From: Nitrospirota bacterium
Lineage (GTDB): Bacteria; Nitrospirota; Nitrospiria; Nitrospirales; Nitrospiraceae
Reading direction: 5' to 3'
DNA length: 64,000 nt
NCBI GenBank assembly: GCA_030645475.1
Contig: JAUSMA010000069.1
Coordinates: 372,001 to 436,000 of the forward strand
A program made the translations under genes and the position numbers. Below, piece after piece: positions 7,275 through 17,635 of this stretch (positions are counted from its first letter, which is position 1; every line of letters begins with the position of its first letter). The notes under the pieces are model-generated. The model saw only the letters and a list, made by a program, of their open reading frames with translations, had not been told where the DNA came from and did no database searches.

Positions 7275-8759
7275 TTACTTGAGCGTCAGGACAGACTGCA
7301 GCGCAAAGCTGACGAGAGGGTTGGGGAAGAGGCCAAAGAGAATGACGCCGGCAACGGCGCAGGCTAACACGAAGGAGAGGGTCGGGGACGTCACGAGACG
7401 CGGCGCAACCGCAGCGGAATCAGGCTCGCGCATATACATCACCATCACGACCCGCATGTAGTAGTACGCCGATACGGCGGCAAAGAGCAGGGCGATGGCG
7501 GCGAGCCAGGCCAAGCCTGCGTCGACTGCCGCCATGAAGACATAGAACTTTCCGATGAAGCCGGCGGTCGGCGGAATGCCTGCGAGTGAGACCATGAAGA
7601 CCAGCATGAGAAAGGCCGCGAGCGGTTGGCGTTTTGCGAGGCCCGTGAAATCCTCAATCTCTTCTCCCTCGCGCTCACCCTTCCGGAGCATGCCGATCAC
7701 CGCGAAGGCTCCGAGCGTCATGAACGAATAGAGGGCGAGATAGATCATGACGCTGGCAAGGCCCGGCGTGGATCCCGACGGGCCGCCGGCGCGGCCTGCC
7801 GCCACAAAGCCGATCAAGGCGTAGCCGGCATGAGCGATGCTGGAATAGGCCAGCATCCGTTTGATGTTGGTCTGCACGATGGCCACGACATTCCCGAGCA
7901 CCAGGGTGACAAGGGCGATGAGCAGGAACAGGAGCGACCAGTCGGCCTTGAGCCCGCCAAGCCCTTCTACGAAGACACGCATGAAGGCGGCAAAGCTGGC
8001 CGCTTTTGCCGCCACTGCCATAAAGGCCGTCACAGAGGTCGGCGCTCCTTGATAGACATCGGGCGTCCACATATGGAACGGCACGGCGGCGAGCTTAAAG
8101 CTGAAGCCCACGGCTACGAGAATCGTGGCGATCAGCACGAGGGGGTCGTTGGCCCCATGAGTGCCGATGGCGCTGGCGATCGATGCCAGCTTGGTGCTGC
8201 CGGCCATGCCGTAGAGCAACGAGATGCCGTACAAGAGAATCCCCGAGGAGAAGGCGCCGAGGACGAAGTATTTGGCGGCGGCCTCCAGCGAACGAGGTTT
8301 CGATCGATTGAGCCCGGTCATGACGTAGAGCGAGAGCGACATGAGTTCGGTGCCGAGATAAATCGTGAGCAAGTCGGCGCCGGAGACCATGACCATCATA
8401 CCGGACAAGGCGAGGAGAATGAACCCGTAGTATTCGCCCAGATGGATGCGTTCGGCCTTCAGATACGGCAGCGACATCAAGATAGTCAGGCCAGTCACGC
8501 CATAGAGAAGGACTTTCCAGAATCTGGCATAGGCATCGATCACCACCAGGTCGCTAAAGGCAGAGACCCGGACGTTCAACGTGCTGATCTGTCCGCCGGT
8601 GAGCCCAAGGCAGAGGGCGAGGGCGCCTAGGCTCAGCCAGGCCAGGAGGTCTCGCCGCGAGGCCGGAGTGATGGGGTCCAACGCGATGACAAGACAGGCC
8701 GCCGCGACGACAATGAGCTCGGGAAGCAGGGCTAAGAGGTCGGTACCGTAGAGGCTCAT
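7275..8759 (-). CDS. nuoN: NADH-quinone oxidoreductase subunit N
   Basis: NuoN is one of the three antiporter-like proton-pumping subunits of the complex I membrane arm. The 494-residue protein has about 14 hydrophobic helices and the family core PFHMWTPDVYQGAPTSVTAF with a Lys in the next helix (VAAKAASFAAFM). The discontinuous-helix region and the conserved QTNIKRMLAYSSIAHAGY stretch are also visible. Its ATG overlaps the nuoM stop by four bases (8756-8759), which indicates translational coupling. It is the last gene of the nuo order A-B-CD-E-F-G-H-I-J-K-L-M-N. Length matches E. coli NuoN. Confidence 0.97.
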   Translation of the reverse strand: MSLYGTDLLALLPELIVVAAACLVIALDPITPASRRDLLAWLSLGALALCLGLTGGQISTLNVRVSAFSDLVVIDAYARFWKVLLYGVTGLTILMSLPYLKAERIHLGEYYGFILLALSGMMVMVSGADLLTIYLGTELMSLSLYVMTGLNRSKPRSLEAAAKYFVLGAFSSGILLYGISLLYGMAGSTKLASIASAIGTHGANDPLVLIATILVAVGFSFKLAAVPFHMWTPDVYQGAPTSVTAFMAVAAKAASFAAFMRVFVEGLGGLKADWSLLFLLIALVTLVLGNVVAIVQTNIKRMLAYSSIAHAGYALIGFVAAGRAGGPSGSTPGLASVMIYLALYSFMTLGAFAVIGMLRKGEREGEEIEDFTGLAKRQPLAAFLMLVFMVSLAGIPPTAGFIGKFYVFMAAVDAGLAWLAAIALLFAAVSAYYYMRVVMVMYMREPDSAAVAPRLVTSPTLSFVLACAVAGVILFGLFPNPLVSFALQSVLTLK

Positions 8760-10318
8760 CGCGAGATTCCTTCAGTCGTCAGCGGCTGTCCACCGTCTGC
8801 CAACAGCGGCGCGGCTTCTCCGGCAGAGAGTTGGGTCGTTGGTGCAACCTTCGCCCGGGACATGGAGGCGATCATGCTGTTCACACTCTGGTGCATCCGG
8901 CTCACGAGCGGATTCGGAAAGAGTCCGATCCAAAAGACCAACAGAGCCAGCGGTACCAGCGTGGCGAGCTCCCGTCTGTTGAGGTCCTTCAGCTTCGGGA
9001 GCTGGTGGGGGAGCGGGACGCCAAAGACCACTCGTTGAATCATCCAGAGGATATAGGCGGCGGCGAGGATGATGCCTAGCGACGCAAAGGCAGTGGCAAC
9101 TTTGCTCCAGAGGAATGTGCCGACGAGCACGAGGAACTCTCCGACAAAACTATTGGTGCCGGGGAGGCCGAGTGACGATAAAGCAAAAATCACCAACAGG
9201 GTGGCATATTGCGGCATCGGTGACGCCAGGCCGACATTGTCGGCGATCAATCGGCTGTGGGTGCGCTCATAGATCATGCCGACGCAGAGGAACAAGGCGC
9301 CGGTCGTAATGCCATGGTTGACCATTTGCAGGACCGCCCCTTCGATGCCCTGTTGGTTTAAGACAAAGATCCCGAGGGTCACGAACCCCATGTGGCTCAC
9401 ACTCGAATAGGCGATCAGTTTCTTGAGATCCACCTGGGCCAGCGCCATATAGGCGCCATAGATGATCGCGACGATGGAGAGAGCGACCATTATGGGCGTG
9501 AAGGAACGGCTGGCGTCCGGCAGCATCGGCAAACTAAATCGCAGAAATCCATAGGTGCCCATTTTCAGCAGAATGCTGGCGAGGATGACGCTGCCGGCTG
9601 TCGGGGCTTCGACGTGGGCATCCGGGAGCCAGGTGTGAAATGGGAACATGGGGACTTTGACGGCGAAGGCGGCGAAGAAGGCCAGGAAGAGCCACATTTG
9701 CAGCGACGCCGGGTAGGTACCTTGGCTCAACGCGAGGATGTCGAACGTATGCCCTCCGTAAAAGTAGAGGGTAAAGATGGCGACCAATAACAGCACGCTC
9801 CCCGCGAGGGTATAGAGAAAGAACTTGATGGCCGCATAGAGCCGATTCGGTCCTCCCCAGACACCGATGAGGAGGTACATCGGAATCAACATGGCTTCCC
9901 AGAAGATATAGAACAAGACGAAGTCCAAGGCGACGAACACCCCGACCATGGCTGTCTCCATGATCAGTAGCATGGCCATGAAGCCCTGCACTCTTGTCGT
10001 GATCGCAGTCCAGGATGCCAGGACGCACAGGGGCATAATCGCAACGGTCATCAAGACCAGTGGGAGGCTGATTCCATCGAGGCCCAGGCTGTAGTAAATG
10101 GGGGGAGCGGTAATCCAGGCGATATGTTCGGTGAACTGCATCTGGCTCGCCTGGGGATCGAAGAGCCACCAGAGCGGGAGCGCGATACAGAGGTCTGCCA
10201 GGGTCGCGGCCAGCGCAATCCAGCGAGCGGCCGATTCCGTCACGACATACATCGCGGCGGCTCCCACAAGGGGGAGGACGAGGAGTAGTGAGAGCCAGGG
10301 AAATCCGCCGCTATGCAT
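8756..10318 (-). CDS. nuoM: NADH-quinone oxidoreductase subunit M
   Basis: NuoM is the middle antiporter-like subunit of the complex I proton-pumping arm. The 520-residue protein carries PFHTWLPDAHVEAPTAGSVI followed by LLKMGTYGFLRF, which are hallmarks of the subunit, and the AQVDLKKLIAYSSVSHMGFV stretch. Fourteen hydrophobic helices are expected and visible. Only one NuoM is encoded here, so this locus is the canonical type and not the Nitrospira-associated variant with two NuoM subunits. It overlaps nuoN by four bases and follows nuoL by six bases. Confidence 0.97.
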   Translation of the reverse strand: MHSGGFPWLSLLLVLPLVGAAAMYVVTESAARWIALAATLADLCIALPLWWLFDPQASQMQFTEHIAWITAPPIYYSLGLDGISLPLVLMTVAIMPLCVLASWTAITTRVQGFMAMLLIMETAMVGVFVALDFVLFYIFWEAMLIPMYLLIGVWGGPNRLYAAIKFFLYTLAGSVLLLVAIFTLYFYGGHTFDILALSQGTYPASLQMWLFLAFFAAFAVKVPMFPFHTWLPDAHVEAPTAGSVILASILLKMGTYGFLRFSLPMLPDASRSFTPIMVALSIVAIIYGAYMALAQVDLKKLIAYSSVSHMGFVTLGIFVLNQQGIEGAVLQMVNHGITTGALFLCVGMIYERTHSRLIADNVGLASPMPQYATLLVIFALSSLGLPGTNSFVGEFLVLVGTFLWSKVATAFASLGIILAAAYILWMIQRVVFGVPLPHQLPKLKDLNRRELATLVPLALLVFWIGLFPNPLVSRMHQSVNSMIASMSRAKVAPTTQLSAGEAAPLLADGGQPLTTEGISR

Positions 10319-10324
10319 ACAACC

Positions 10325-12223
10325 TCAGAACATCAAAAAGACGGTCAGGATCACCACGACCCCGAGCGCCATACCGAGCGCATAATGTTGCGTCTGTCCG
10401 CTTTGTGTGAGCCTCAAGATCCAGCCGCTCCAGGCGATCGCACGGGCCACACCATTCACGGCGCCATCGATCACGGCGACGTCGACATGCTTCCACAGTT
10501 CGGTGGCGGCGGAAAAGGTGGGGCGGACGATCGTCCGATCGTAGGCCTCATCGACATACCATTTGTTCAGCGATCCGCGATACAGCGATTGCCACCGTCT
10601 GGCGAATTGATCGGGGAACGCCGGGTTGAGGACGTAGACATAATAAGCGGCGGCGATCCCGAGCAAGCCCATACTCGTAGCCAGTACCATGATGGCGATG
10701 GCGGCTCCGCCTTCGTGTCCCGCGCCGCCAGTGCCGGTCTCAAACATCGGTCCAAGAAACTCCGGGATGCCGAGATACCCTGTGACGACGCTCAGTACGG
10801 CGAGGACGATGAGCGGCATGGTCATGGTTTGCGAGGGTTCATGGATATGGCCTGCGTGATGAGGGTCGACGTGCGAAGGGCCCCAAAATGTGACGAAGAC
10901 CAGCCGGAAGCTGTAGAACGCCGTCATCAGGGCTGTTATGAGGCCGAGCACGGTCAGAAATTGACCGAGCGAGCCGCTTGACCAGGCTGAGACGAGCAGG
11001 GCGTCTTTGCTAAAGAAGCCCGATGTCAGGGGGAATCCAGCCAGTGCGAGTGAACCCACCACAAAGGTCCAATAGGTGATCGGCAGCTTGTCTTTCAGCC
11101 CGCCCATGCGCCGCATGTCCTGCTCGTGATGCAGCGCGATAATGACCGACCCACACCCGAGAAAGAGGAGGGCTTTGAAGGCCCCGTGGGTCAGGAGATG
11201 GTACATGCCGGAGGCATAGGCGCCGAGACCGCAGGCCATGATCATGTAGCCGAGTTGACTGACCGTCGAATAGGCCACGACACGTTTGATGTCGGTCTGG
11301 GTCAAGGCGATCGTGGCACCGACCACCATGGTCAACCCGCCGGTGAGCGCCACGACAATCATGGCGGTGGGAGACAAGTTATAGAGTGGGGCCAAGCGCG
11401 CCACCATGAAGACGCCGGCCGTGACCATCGTCGCGGCATGAATGAGGGCCGAGATGGGGGTGGGGCCTTCCATCGCATCCGGCAGCCAGACGTGGAGCGG
11501 CACTTGGGCGGATTTGCCGATTGCGCCGGTGAAGAGGAGGAGACAGATGAGCGTCAATACGGAGATGTCCCAGGTTCCGCCAAACGGCCCGAAGACATTC
11601 ATGACGTCGCCTGCAGACTCGTGGGCGCGGGCAAATATTTCCGAATAGTCGAGCGATCCGAAGCTATACCAGACCAACAGCAGGCCGAGCATGAAGCCGA
11701 AATCGCCGACGCGGTTGACGATGAACGCTTTGGTCGCGGCGGCGCAGGCAGCCGGACGATCGTACCAATGGCCGATGAGCAGATAGGAGCAGAGCCCGAC
11801 CGCTTCCCAGAAGATGAAGAGTTGCAGCAGGTTGTCTGCCATGACCAACATCAACATCGAGAAGGTAAAGAGGGCAATATAGCTGAAGAAGCGGGCATAG
11901 CCGGGATCTCGATCCATGTACCCGATGGTATAGATGTGGACGAGTGAGCTCACGGTGGTGACGAGGAGCAACATGACGGCGGTCAGCCGGTCGATGGAGA
12001 AGCCGATGTGAATGTCGAGCGCGCCAGAGGTCAGCCAGGTATAGAGGGGAAAGCTCGTCTGATGTCCGCCTGCCACATCGAAGAAGACCAGGAGGGAGAG
12101 GAGCCATGACACGACCACCGCCGGGACGGCGACGAGATGGGCCTGGTCCTTGATCCAAGGTCCGAAGAGCCCGAGGATCAGGAACGACGCCAATGGGAGG
12201 AGCGGAATAAGTTCGTACGTCAT
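10325..12223 (-). CDS. nuoL: NADH-quinone oxidoreductase subunit L
   Basis: NuoL is the distal antiporter-like subunit and carries the long lateral helix that runs along the membrane arm. The 632-residue protein has the core PLHVWLPDAMEGPTPISALI followed by HAATMVTAGVFMVARLAPLY and the TQTDIKRVVAYSTVSQLGYM stretch. The C-terminal region extends beyond NuoM/N by about 110 residues, as expected for the lateral helix and final anchor (ALGMALGVVVILTVFLMF). It sits between nuoK and nuoM; the nuoK-nuoL spacer of about 150 bases contains a family B repeat. Confidence 0.97.
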   Translation of the reverse strand: MTYELIPLLPLASFLILGLFGPWIKDQAHLVAVPAVVVSWLLSLLVFFDVAGGHQTSFPLYTWLTSGALDIHIGFSIDRLTAVMLLLVTTVSSLVHIYTIGYMDRDPGYARFFSYIALFTFSMLMLVMADNLLQLFIFWEAVGLCSYLLIGHWYDRPAACAAATKAFIVNRVGDFGFMLGLLLVWYSFGSLDYSEIFARAHESAGDVMNVFGPFGGTWDISVLTLICLLLFTGAIGKSAQVPLHVWLPDAMEGPTPISALIHAATMVTAGVFMVARLAPLYNLSPTAMIVVALTGGLTMVVGATIALTQTDIKRVVAYSTVSQLGYMIMACGLGAYASGMYHLLTHGAFKALLFLGCGSVIIALHHEQDMRRMGGLKDKLPITYWTFVVGSLALAGFPLTSGFFSKDALLVSAWSSGSLGQFLTVLGLITALMTAFYSFRLVFVTFWGPSHVDPHHAGHIHEPSQTMTMPLIVLAVLSVVTGYLGIPEFLGPMFETGTGGAGHEGGAAIAIMVLATSMGLLGIAAAYYVYVLNPAFPDQFARRWQSLYRGSLNKWYVDEAYDRTIVRPTFSAATELWKHVDVAVIDGAVNGVARAIAWSGWILRLTQSGQTQHYALGMALGVVVILTVFLMF

Positions 12224-12228
12224 AAAGA

Positions 12229-12371
12229 GCTAATAGCCGATAGCTGATGGCTGATAGTAAACAGCTGCTGACGGAGGGGAAGGGAGCTATCGCGTGGCGT
12301 CAACCCGCTCCGAAGCGTTCGAACTCGTTCTCCTGCTATTCGCCATACGCGATATGCCATCAGCTCTGTGA
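12229..12371. repeat. Intergenic inverted repeat, family B (copy 3), inside the nuo operon
   Basis: Between nuoL and nuoK, GAGCTAATAGCCGATAGCTG and GATGGCTGATAG on the left face GCCATCAGCTCTG on the right. The arms are imperfect inverses, and the core motif AGCTGATGGC is shared with copies at 549-677 and 2104-2204. The element is transcribed within the operon, so it may form an RNA hairpin that affects message processing between nuoK and nuoL. Confidence 0.5.
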
Positions 12372-12377
12372 TCCGCT

Positions 12378-12683
12378 TTACCATTTCAGTAACTGAAATT
12401 CGTCGATGTTGATCGTGGATTTGGCTCGATATAAGGCGATGATAATCGCCAACCCGACTGCCACTTCTGCCGCCGCGACGGTCAGGGCGAAGAAAACGAA
12501 GACCTGCCCTCCCACATCGTGGAAGTACTGCGAAAAGGCGACGAAGTTGATATTCGTCGCATTTAACATCAATTCGACCGACAGCAAGATAATGATGATG
12601 TTCCGACGAAGGAGCACGCCGATGACTCCGGTCAGAAATACGATACCGCTCAGCACGAGATAGTAGGACAACGGGATCGTCAT
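12378..12683 (-). CDS. nuoK: NADH-quinone oxidoreductase subunit K
   Basis: NuoK is a three-helix membrane subunit (MrpC-like) between NuoJ and NuoN. The 101-residue protein has the conserved first helix [20 protein letters not shown], the second helix [19 protein letters not shown] with its membrane Glu, and a third helix with [16 protein letters not shown] carrying the second conserved Glu. Both Glu residues belong to the proton relay in characterised complexes. It overlaps nuoJ by four bases. Confidence 0.97.
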   Translation of the reverse strand: MTIPLSYYLVLSGIVFLTGVIGVLLRRNIIIILLSVELMLNATNINFVAFSQYFHDVGGQVFVFFALTVAAAEVAVGLAIIIALYRAKSTINIDEFQLLKW

Positions 12684-13198
12684 GATGCCGCAGGCTCCTC
12701 CGGGTCTTTTTTGGCCAGGATGATGGCGCCGATCATCGCGACGAGCAAAATTAAGGACGCCACCTCGAAGGGGAAGAGATAGGTGGAGTAGAGCACGTCG
12801 CCAATCGCTTCGGTGTTACCGGCTTCCCCGACTGTCGTTTCCGTGCCGGTTGCCACGGGCGGGGCCGTCCAGCCTTTCATCGCCGTGAGGATGACGGCTT
12901 CGATGAAGAGCGTCAGTCCTACTGCTGCGGCCATGGGCCATTGCCGATGGTAGCGGTCATCCTGTCGCATGTTCAGCAGCATGACGACAAAGAGATAGAG
13001 GACCAATATCGCGCCGGCGTAGACGATAATTTGTACGGCGGCCAGGAATTCCGCGTGCAATGTGACATAGAGTCCCGCCACGTGAAAAAACATGACGAGC
13101 AGCGCCATCGCACTGTAGATCGGGTTGCGGACCGCGATCACGAGCACCGACGCGGCGGCGATCACGAACGCAAAATAGAAAAAGAATGCCTGTTCCAT
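12680..13198 (-). CDS. nuoJ: NADH-quinone oxidoreductase subunit J
   Basis: NuoJ is a five-helix membrane subunit; its third helix carries a pi-bulge that changes during catalysis. The 172-residue protein begins [20 protein letters not shown], then [20 protein letters not shown], and has the conserved [20 protein letters not shown] helix. The loop after helix 4 is slightly extended with an acidic [15 protein letters not shown] stretch. Its stop overlaps nuoK by four bases and it begins 16 bases after nuoI ends. Confidence 0.96.
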   Translation of the reverse strand: MEQAFFFYFAFVIAAASVLVIAVRNPIYSAMALLVMFFHVAGLYVTLHAEFLAAVQIIVYAGAILVLYLFVVMLLNMRQDDRYHRQWPMAAAVGLTLFIEAVILTAMKGWTAPPVATGTETTVGEAGNTEAIGDVLYSTYLFPFEVASLILLVAMIGAIILAKKDPEEPAAS

Positions 13199-13214
13199 CT
13201 ATCTCTAGAGCCCC

Positions 13215-13754
13215 TTAGGACGGCTTTTGCGGCAGGTGTTTGAACGCCACGTTGAAGAACGCCACATTCGGATGTTGGAGTTCCAGCTGTTTCTCGCGAA
13301 CGGGAAACGACCGGTCGCCGATGGCGAGCAATTGCTGCTTATTCAGGTGCAGCTGCCGCTTGTCGTACACTGCCCATTCATATTCGCGTGTCATGCCGAG
13401 GGCATCTACCGGACAGGCATCGACGCACAGCCCGCAAAACAGGCAGCGGGTCATGTCCATGTAATATTCTTTCGAGTAACGTTTCGTCGGCTCACCCGGC
13501 ACTTCGGCGCTGACCACGCGAATGACCCGCGACGGGCAGGCCGCTTCACAGAGATCGCACCCGACGCATTTTTCCGTTCCGTCGTCGTACCGTAACAAGG
13601 CCAGCATGCCGCGGTAGTTGTCCGGCAACGTTCGTTTTTCATGCGGGTACTGCAAGGTGATCGGTCGATAATGGATCAAATGCGACATCGTCGCTTTCAT
13701 GCCTACGAGGAGGTCGTAGAAGGTGATGGTTTTGATCCAGGTCTTGAACGTCAT
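13215..13754 (-). CDS. nuoI: NADH-quinone oxidoreductase subunit I
   Basis: NuoI carries the two [4Fe-4S] clusters N6a and N6b that pass electrons from NuoG to NuoB. The 179-residue protein has two ferredoxin motifs, CVGCDLCEAACPSRVI and CLFCGLCVDACPVDAL, each CxxCxxCxxxCP. The N-terminal amphipathic segment (TWIKTITFYDLLVGMKATMS) is the part that docks on NuoH. It is the peripheral-arm subunit nearest to the membrane. It is encoded between nuoH and nuoJ as in most bacteria. Confidence 0.97.
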   Translation of the reverse strand: MTFKTWIKTITFYDLLVGMKATMSHLIHYRPITLQYPHEKRTLPDNYRGMLALLRYDDGTEKCVGCDLCEAACPSRVIRVVSAEVPGEPTKRYSKEYYMDMTRCLFCGLCVDACPVDALGMTREYEWAVYDKRQLHLNKQQLLAIGDRSFPVREKQLELQHPNVAFFNVAFKHLPQKPS

Positions 13755-13825
13755 TCTTGCAAACTCTCAACGATCAGCAGTCAGGGCTATCGAGATTCAA
13801 ATCCAGCGCTGACAGCGCGGTTGCG

Positions 13826-14938
13826 TCACCGCGGAAAGAAATAGGCGGTGATGGCCGTGACGACGATATTGGCCAGCGCGATCGGTAACATGACCTTCCA
13901 GCCGAACCGCATCAATTGATCGTAGCGCAGCCGGGGCAATGTGGCGCGCAACCAGAAAAAGAGGAAGAGGAACAGGTAGACCTTGAACGTGAACCAGGCG
14001 ACGTTTTCCACCCAAGCCAGCTGTTCGAGGCCGATATAGCCCAGAATTGTGCCGGGATAGGGGGCGTTCCAGCCGCCCAAGAATAACGAGGCGGCGACGC
14101 AAGACACGAGGACCATGTTGGCATATTCGGCGATGAAGAAGAACGCGAAGCGCATGCCGCTATATTCCGTAAAAAATCCGGCCACGAGTTCGCTTTCCGC
14201 TTCCGGCAGGTCGAAGGGAACACGATTGGTCTCGGCCACGGCAGAGATGACGAAGACGACGAAGGCGAAGATCTGGGTATGGATCGGAAAAAACCCGTCC
14301 GGGCGCGCGCCCCAGATGAACCAATGCCAGAAGCCGCCGGCTTGGGCTTCCGTGATCGTGACGAGGCTCAACGACCCTGCCAACAGCAGCACCCCGATGA
14401 TCGCGAGTCCGACGTTCAACTCGTAGCTGATGACCTGGGCCGCGGAGCGCAAGCCTCCCAGGAGTGAATACTTGCTGTTGGAAGACCAGCCGCCCAGGAT
14501 AATGCCGTAGGCGCCGATCGAGGTAAAGGCCAGGATGTACAAGATGCCGATGTTGATGTCGCTAATCACGAAGGGTTTGATCGTGAGGCCAAAGACATCG
14601 ACGGTCATGGCCGGGCCGAAGGGAATGACCGCGAATCCGATCATGGCGGGGACCATAGCCAGGATCGGCGCCAGAGTGAACATCGCCTTGTTGGCGCCGG
14701 CCGGCACGATGTCTTCTTTGAAGAACAACTTGAGGCCGTCTGCGATCGGTTGAAGGATGCCATAGGGGCCGACTTCCATCGGGCCCATGCGATCCTGCAT
14801 CCAGCCGAGCACCTTTCGCTCGGCCAGGGTCAGGATCATGACCGTCAACATCACGATGCCCATCACCGCCGCTATCTGGGCAAGCGAAACCGCAAGGCGC
14901 AGGCTTAGTTCAGTCACGACAGCACTCCCGGATGACAA
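13826..14938 (-). CDS. nuoH: NADH-quinone oxidoreductase subunit H
   Basis: NuoH forms most of the quinone-access chamber at the junction of the two arms. The 370-residue protein has eight or so helices and the conserved loops [40 protein letters not shown] and [20 protein letters not shown], the last with the acidic residues linked to quinone and proton coupling. [17 protein letters not shown] is also present. Length and order are ordinary. It lies between nuoG and nuoI. Confidence 0.97.
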   Translation of the reverse strand: MSSGSAVVTELSLRLAVSLAQIAAVMGIVMLTVMILTLAERKVLGWMQDRMGPMEVGPYGILQPIADGLKLFFKEDIVPAGANKAMFTLAPILAMVPAMIGFAVIPFGPAMTVDVFGLTIKPFVISDINIGILYILAFTSIGAYGIILGGWSSNSKYSLLGGLRSAAQVISYELNVGLAIIGVLLLAGSLSLVTITEAQAGGFWHWFIWGARPDGFFPIHTQIFAFVVFVISAVAETNRVPFDLPEAESELVAGFFTEYSGMRFAFFFIAEYANMVLVSCVAASLFLGGWNAPYPGTILGYIGLEQLAWVENVAWFTFKVYLFLFLFFWLRATLPRLRYDQLMRFGWKVMLPIALANIVVTAITAYFFPR

Positions 14939-14966
14939 GTGAAAATAACCATGGGTTCTCGTCTGC

Positions 14967-17633
14967 TCACGTTGTTTTCATGACCGACACGGAGACCGTC
15001 CGATAGGATGGGACCTTCGTCTCCAGATCGATGACACAGTCGAAGAGTCGCAAAGCGTCCTGGGTAAAGTGATCGGGAAGCCAGGCCAATCCCTCTGGCA
15101 CGCGATCGAATACTTTTACCGTGGTGGTGAATTCACCCCGGCTGTTCGAGAGGCGAACGCGATTCCCTGTATCGAGGGAGCATCGGGCCGCATCCACGGG
15201 ATTCATCTGCAAGAACCCGCTCGGTTCGATCTGTAGCAGCCCCTTCGAACGGGTCGACAGCTTCCCTGAATGGAACAGGCTCTGGACCAGCCCAAGCTGG
15301 ACCGTTCCCTCCGGACGCATGGTTCGCGCGGGCAGAGTATACCGAGACACAAGGTCCTGGCGATATCCCCCGCCGACATATCGGTCGACAGCGGCAGCAT
15401 CCACCTTGGGAGAGATCGGCGTTGGGCTGAGCGATCCATATCCGGGAATGACGGTCCGGATCTCTTTGAGGATTTCCTTCGCATCGCCGTATTCCAATGG
15501 CACGCCGAGGAAGACGGAGATGGCCGACAGGATTTCCCAGTCGGGGCGGCTGTCCCCCACCGGATCGATCGCAGGCCGAACGGTCTGAATGTGTCCCTCG
15601 GTATTCGTGAAGGTCCCGGCTTTCTCCATGGCGGAAGCGGCCGGCAGCACCACATGGGCGAGCGCAGCCGTTTCTGTGAGGAACAGTTCCTGGCAGACGA
15701 GGAGATCGAGTTTGCCCAAGGCCTCTTTGACTCTGGTCTGGGGTGGCAGGCTCCCGACGGGATTTTCTCCGATGACGAAGAGGCTCTTGATGATTCCGGC
15801 TTGTGCCCGGTCGATCATCTCGATGAGGGTGGCCCCTGCAGCCAGAGGGAGCTCCTCTTTCCAGGCACGAACCATCTGTGCGCGCGCGTCCTGAGCGGTG
15901 AGGTCGAGTGCGCCGGGCAGCAGTTCCGCAACCGCTCCCATTTCAACCGCTCCTTGATCGTTATTCTCTTCTGCCAGGGGCGCAAATCCGCAACCCGGTT
16001 CGGATAATTTTCCGGTCACGAGCAGGAGATCGAGAAGATTGAGGCAGATACCATACGCACCCTGGCTGCGCAGCAGAGTTTGGCCGGCCAGCGCGACGAC
16101 ACGCCGTCCCTTGGCGAGTGACGAGGCCATGCTCGCGAAGGATTCGCGTGACATCCCTGTGTGCAGGGCCAGGTCGTCCCAGGATAGTTGTTGGACCGCG
16201 TGAGAGACAGACGAGACATAGTCCGATGCCCGTTGACGGAGCGCACCGTCGATATGGTCGCCCTCGACCACCGCTTTCAAGAGGCCTAAGACGGCTGTGC
16301 CGAACTGGGATGGAGCCACACAGAGATGATGCTGCGACAGGTTGGTAATGTTGCTGATCGTGCCTATCGCCGGCTGGAGCGCCTCGATCGTCAACAGGGT
16401 CGCGTCATGTTTCTTGACGGCTTCTTTGACTTGAAGGCCGGTGATCGGGTTGGCTTCCGTGATATTGGTGCCGACCAACAGAAGTACGTCTGCTTGCACG
16501 ATGTCTTCGAAGGTGACGGTCCAGCGATGTGTGCCTTGCACACGCCGGAGGGCCTGGGTTCCATTGATATGGCCGTACCGGGCGCTGCTGTCGAGATTGT
16601 TCGTCCCAATCGTCACGCGCATGAACTTTTGGAACAGATAGAGCTCTTCGTTGGTGCAGCGGCCGGAAATCAGGCCGCCGAAGGCTTGGGCGCCATGCGC
16701 CAGCTTGATCCGCTTGGTCTGTTCGGCCACATATTCCAAGGCCTCTTCCCAGGTGGCTTCGACCAGCGAGCCGTTCCGTCTGATCAAGGGTTGGGTGATC
16801 CGGCTGGGATGGCTCGTGGCGTGGAATCCAAAAAACCCGCGGGCGCAGAGGTCGCCGTTATTCCGGCCGGCACCCTGGGCGCTGTTCACTTCGATCAGTT
16901 CCTGGCCCTTGGTTTGGACCGTGATCTGGCAGCCGTCTCCACAAAATGAACAGACCGTATCGGCGCGTTTCAGCATCCAGGGACGGTATTCGTACATCGA
17001 GAGCCGGCTGGTGATGGCACCGACCGGGCAAATCTGCACGCAGCCGCCGCAGAACTCGCAGTCTAACGGGTGGGCGCCAAACGATTTGATCTCGGTCATC
17101 GTGCCTCGTCCGACCGGAGCGAGGGCTTTGACGTCCATGACCTCGTCGCAGTAGCGGACGCACCGTAAACATTGCACGCAACGGTTCATCTGCGTTTCGA
17201 TGAGGGGGCTGAAGTATTCCTTTTGGAAGATGCGCTTGGTTTCCGCAAACCGGCTGGTGGTCGCGGTGTATTCATGAGAAAAATCTTGCAGGTCGCACTT
17301 GCCGCCCTGGTCGCAGACCGGGCAATCCAGCGGGTGATTGGCCAGGATGAATTCGAGCACCGACTTGTGGGCATCCTGGACGACCGTCGTTGCGGTTCGA
17401 ACGGACATGCCCTCGGTGGCAACCGTACTGCAGGAGGTCTGGAGCTTCGGCATCTTTTCGATTTCAACCAGGCACATGCGACAGTTGGCATCGGGCTTGA
17501 GCTTCGGGTGGTAACAGAAGTGTGGAACCATGACCCCAACACGCCGAGCGGCTTCGATCACCAGGGTGCCCTTTGGCACCGAGATGGGAATGCCATCGAT
17601 CGTTAAGCGAACGGTGTCGGTCGTGGTAGCCAT
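14967..17633 (-). CDS. nuoG: NADH-quinone oxidoreductase subunit G
   Basis: NuoG is the largest hydrophilic subunit, holding several Fe-S clusters and an inactive molybdopterin-oxidoreductase fold. The 888-residue protein starts with a 2Fe-2S ferredoxin domain ([20 protein letters not shown]), then [15 protein letters not shown] with its His ligand, [11 protein letters not shown] and [12 protein letters not shown], and a CSFCGDGCQ motif with a later Cys (DLCARG), which fits cluster N7. The rest is a formate-dehydrogenase-like domain ([33 protein letters not shown]). It begins three bases after nuoF ends. Confidence 0.97.
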   Translation of the reverse strand: MATTTDTVRLTIDGIPISVPKGTLVIEAARRVGVMVPHFCYHPKLKPDANCRMCLVEIEKMPKLQTSCSTVATEGMSVRTATTVVQDAHKSVLEFILANHPLDCPVCDQGGKCDLQDFSHEYTATTSRFAETKRIFQKEYFSPLIETQMNRCVQCLRCVRYCDEVMDVKALAPVGRGTMTEIKSFGAHPLDCEFCGGCVQICPVGAITSRLSMYEYRPWMLKRADTVCSFCGDGCQITVQTKGQELIEVNSAQGAGRNNGDLCARGFFGFHATSHPSRITQPLIRRNGSLVEATWEEALEYVAEQTKRIKLAHGAQAFGGLISGRCTNEELYLFQKFMRVTIGTNNLDSSARYGHINGTQALRRVQGTHRWTVTFEDIVQADVLLLVGTNITEANPITGLQVKEAVKKHDATLLTIEALQPAIGTISNITNLSQHHLCVAPSQFGTAVLGLLKAVVEGDHIDGALRQRASDYVSSVSHAVQQLSWDDLALHTGMSRESFASMASSLAKGRRVVALAGQTLLRSQGAYGICLNLLDLLLVTGKLSEPGCGFAPLAEENNDQGAVEMGAVAELLPGALDLTAQDARAQMVRAWKEELPLAAGATLIEMIDRAQAGIIKSLFVIGENPVGSLPPQTRVKEALGKLDLLVCQELFLTETAALAHVVLPAASAMEKAGTFTNTEGHIQTVRPAIDPVGDSRPDWEILSAISVFLGVPLEYGDAKEILKEIRTVIPGYGSLSPTPISPKVDAAAVDRYVGGGYRQDLVSRYTLPARTMRPEGTVQLGLVQSLFHSGKLSTRSKGLLQIEPSGFLQMNPVDAARCSLDTGNRVRLSNSRGEFTTTVKVFDRVPEGLAWLPDHFTQDALRLFDCVIDLETKVPSYRTVSVSVMKTT

Positions 17634-17635
17634 CG

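Noticed and set aside
7626-8630. 334-codon open frame opposite nuoN
   Set aside because: The translation is His/Glu/Gly-rich and antisense to a transmembrane protein, a usual shadow.
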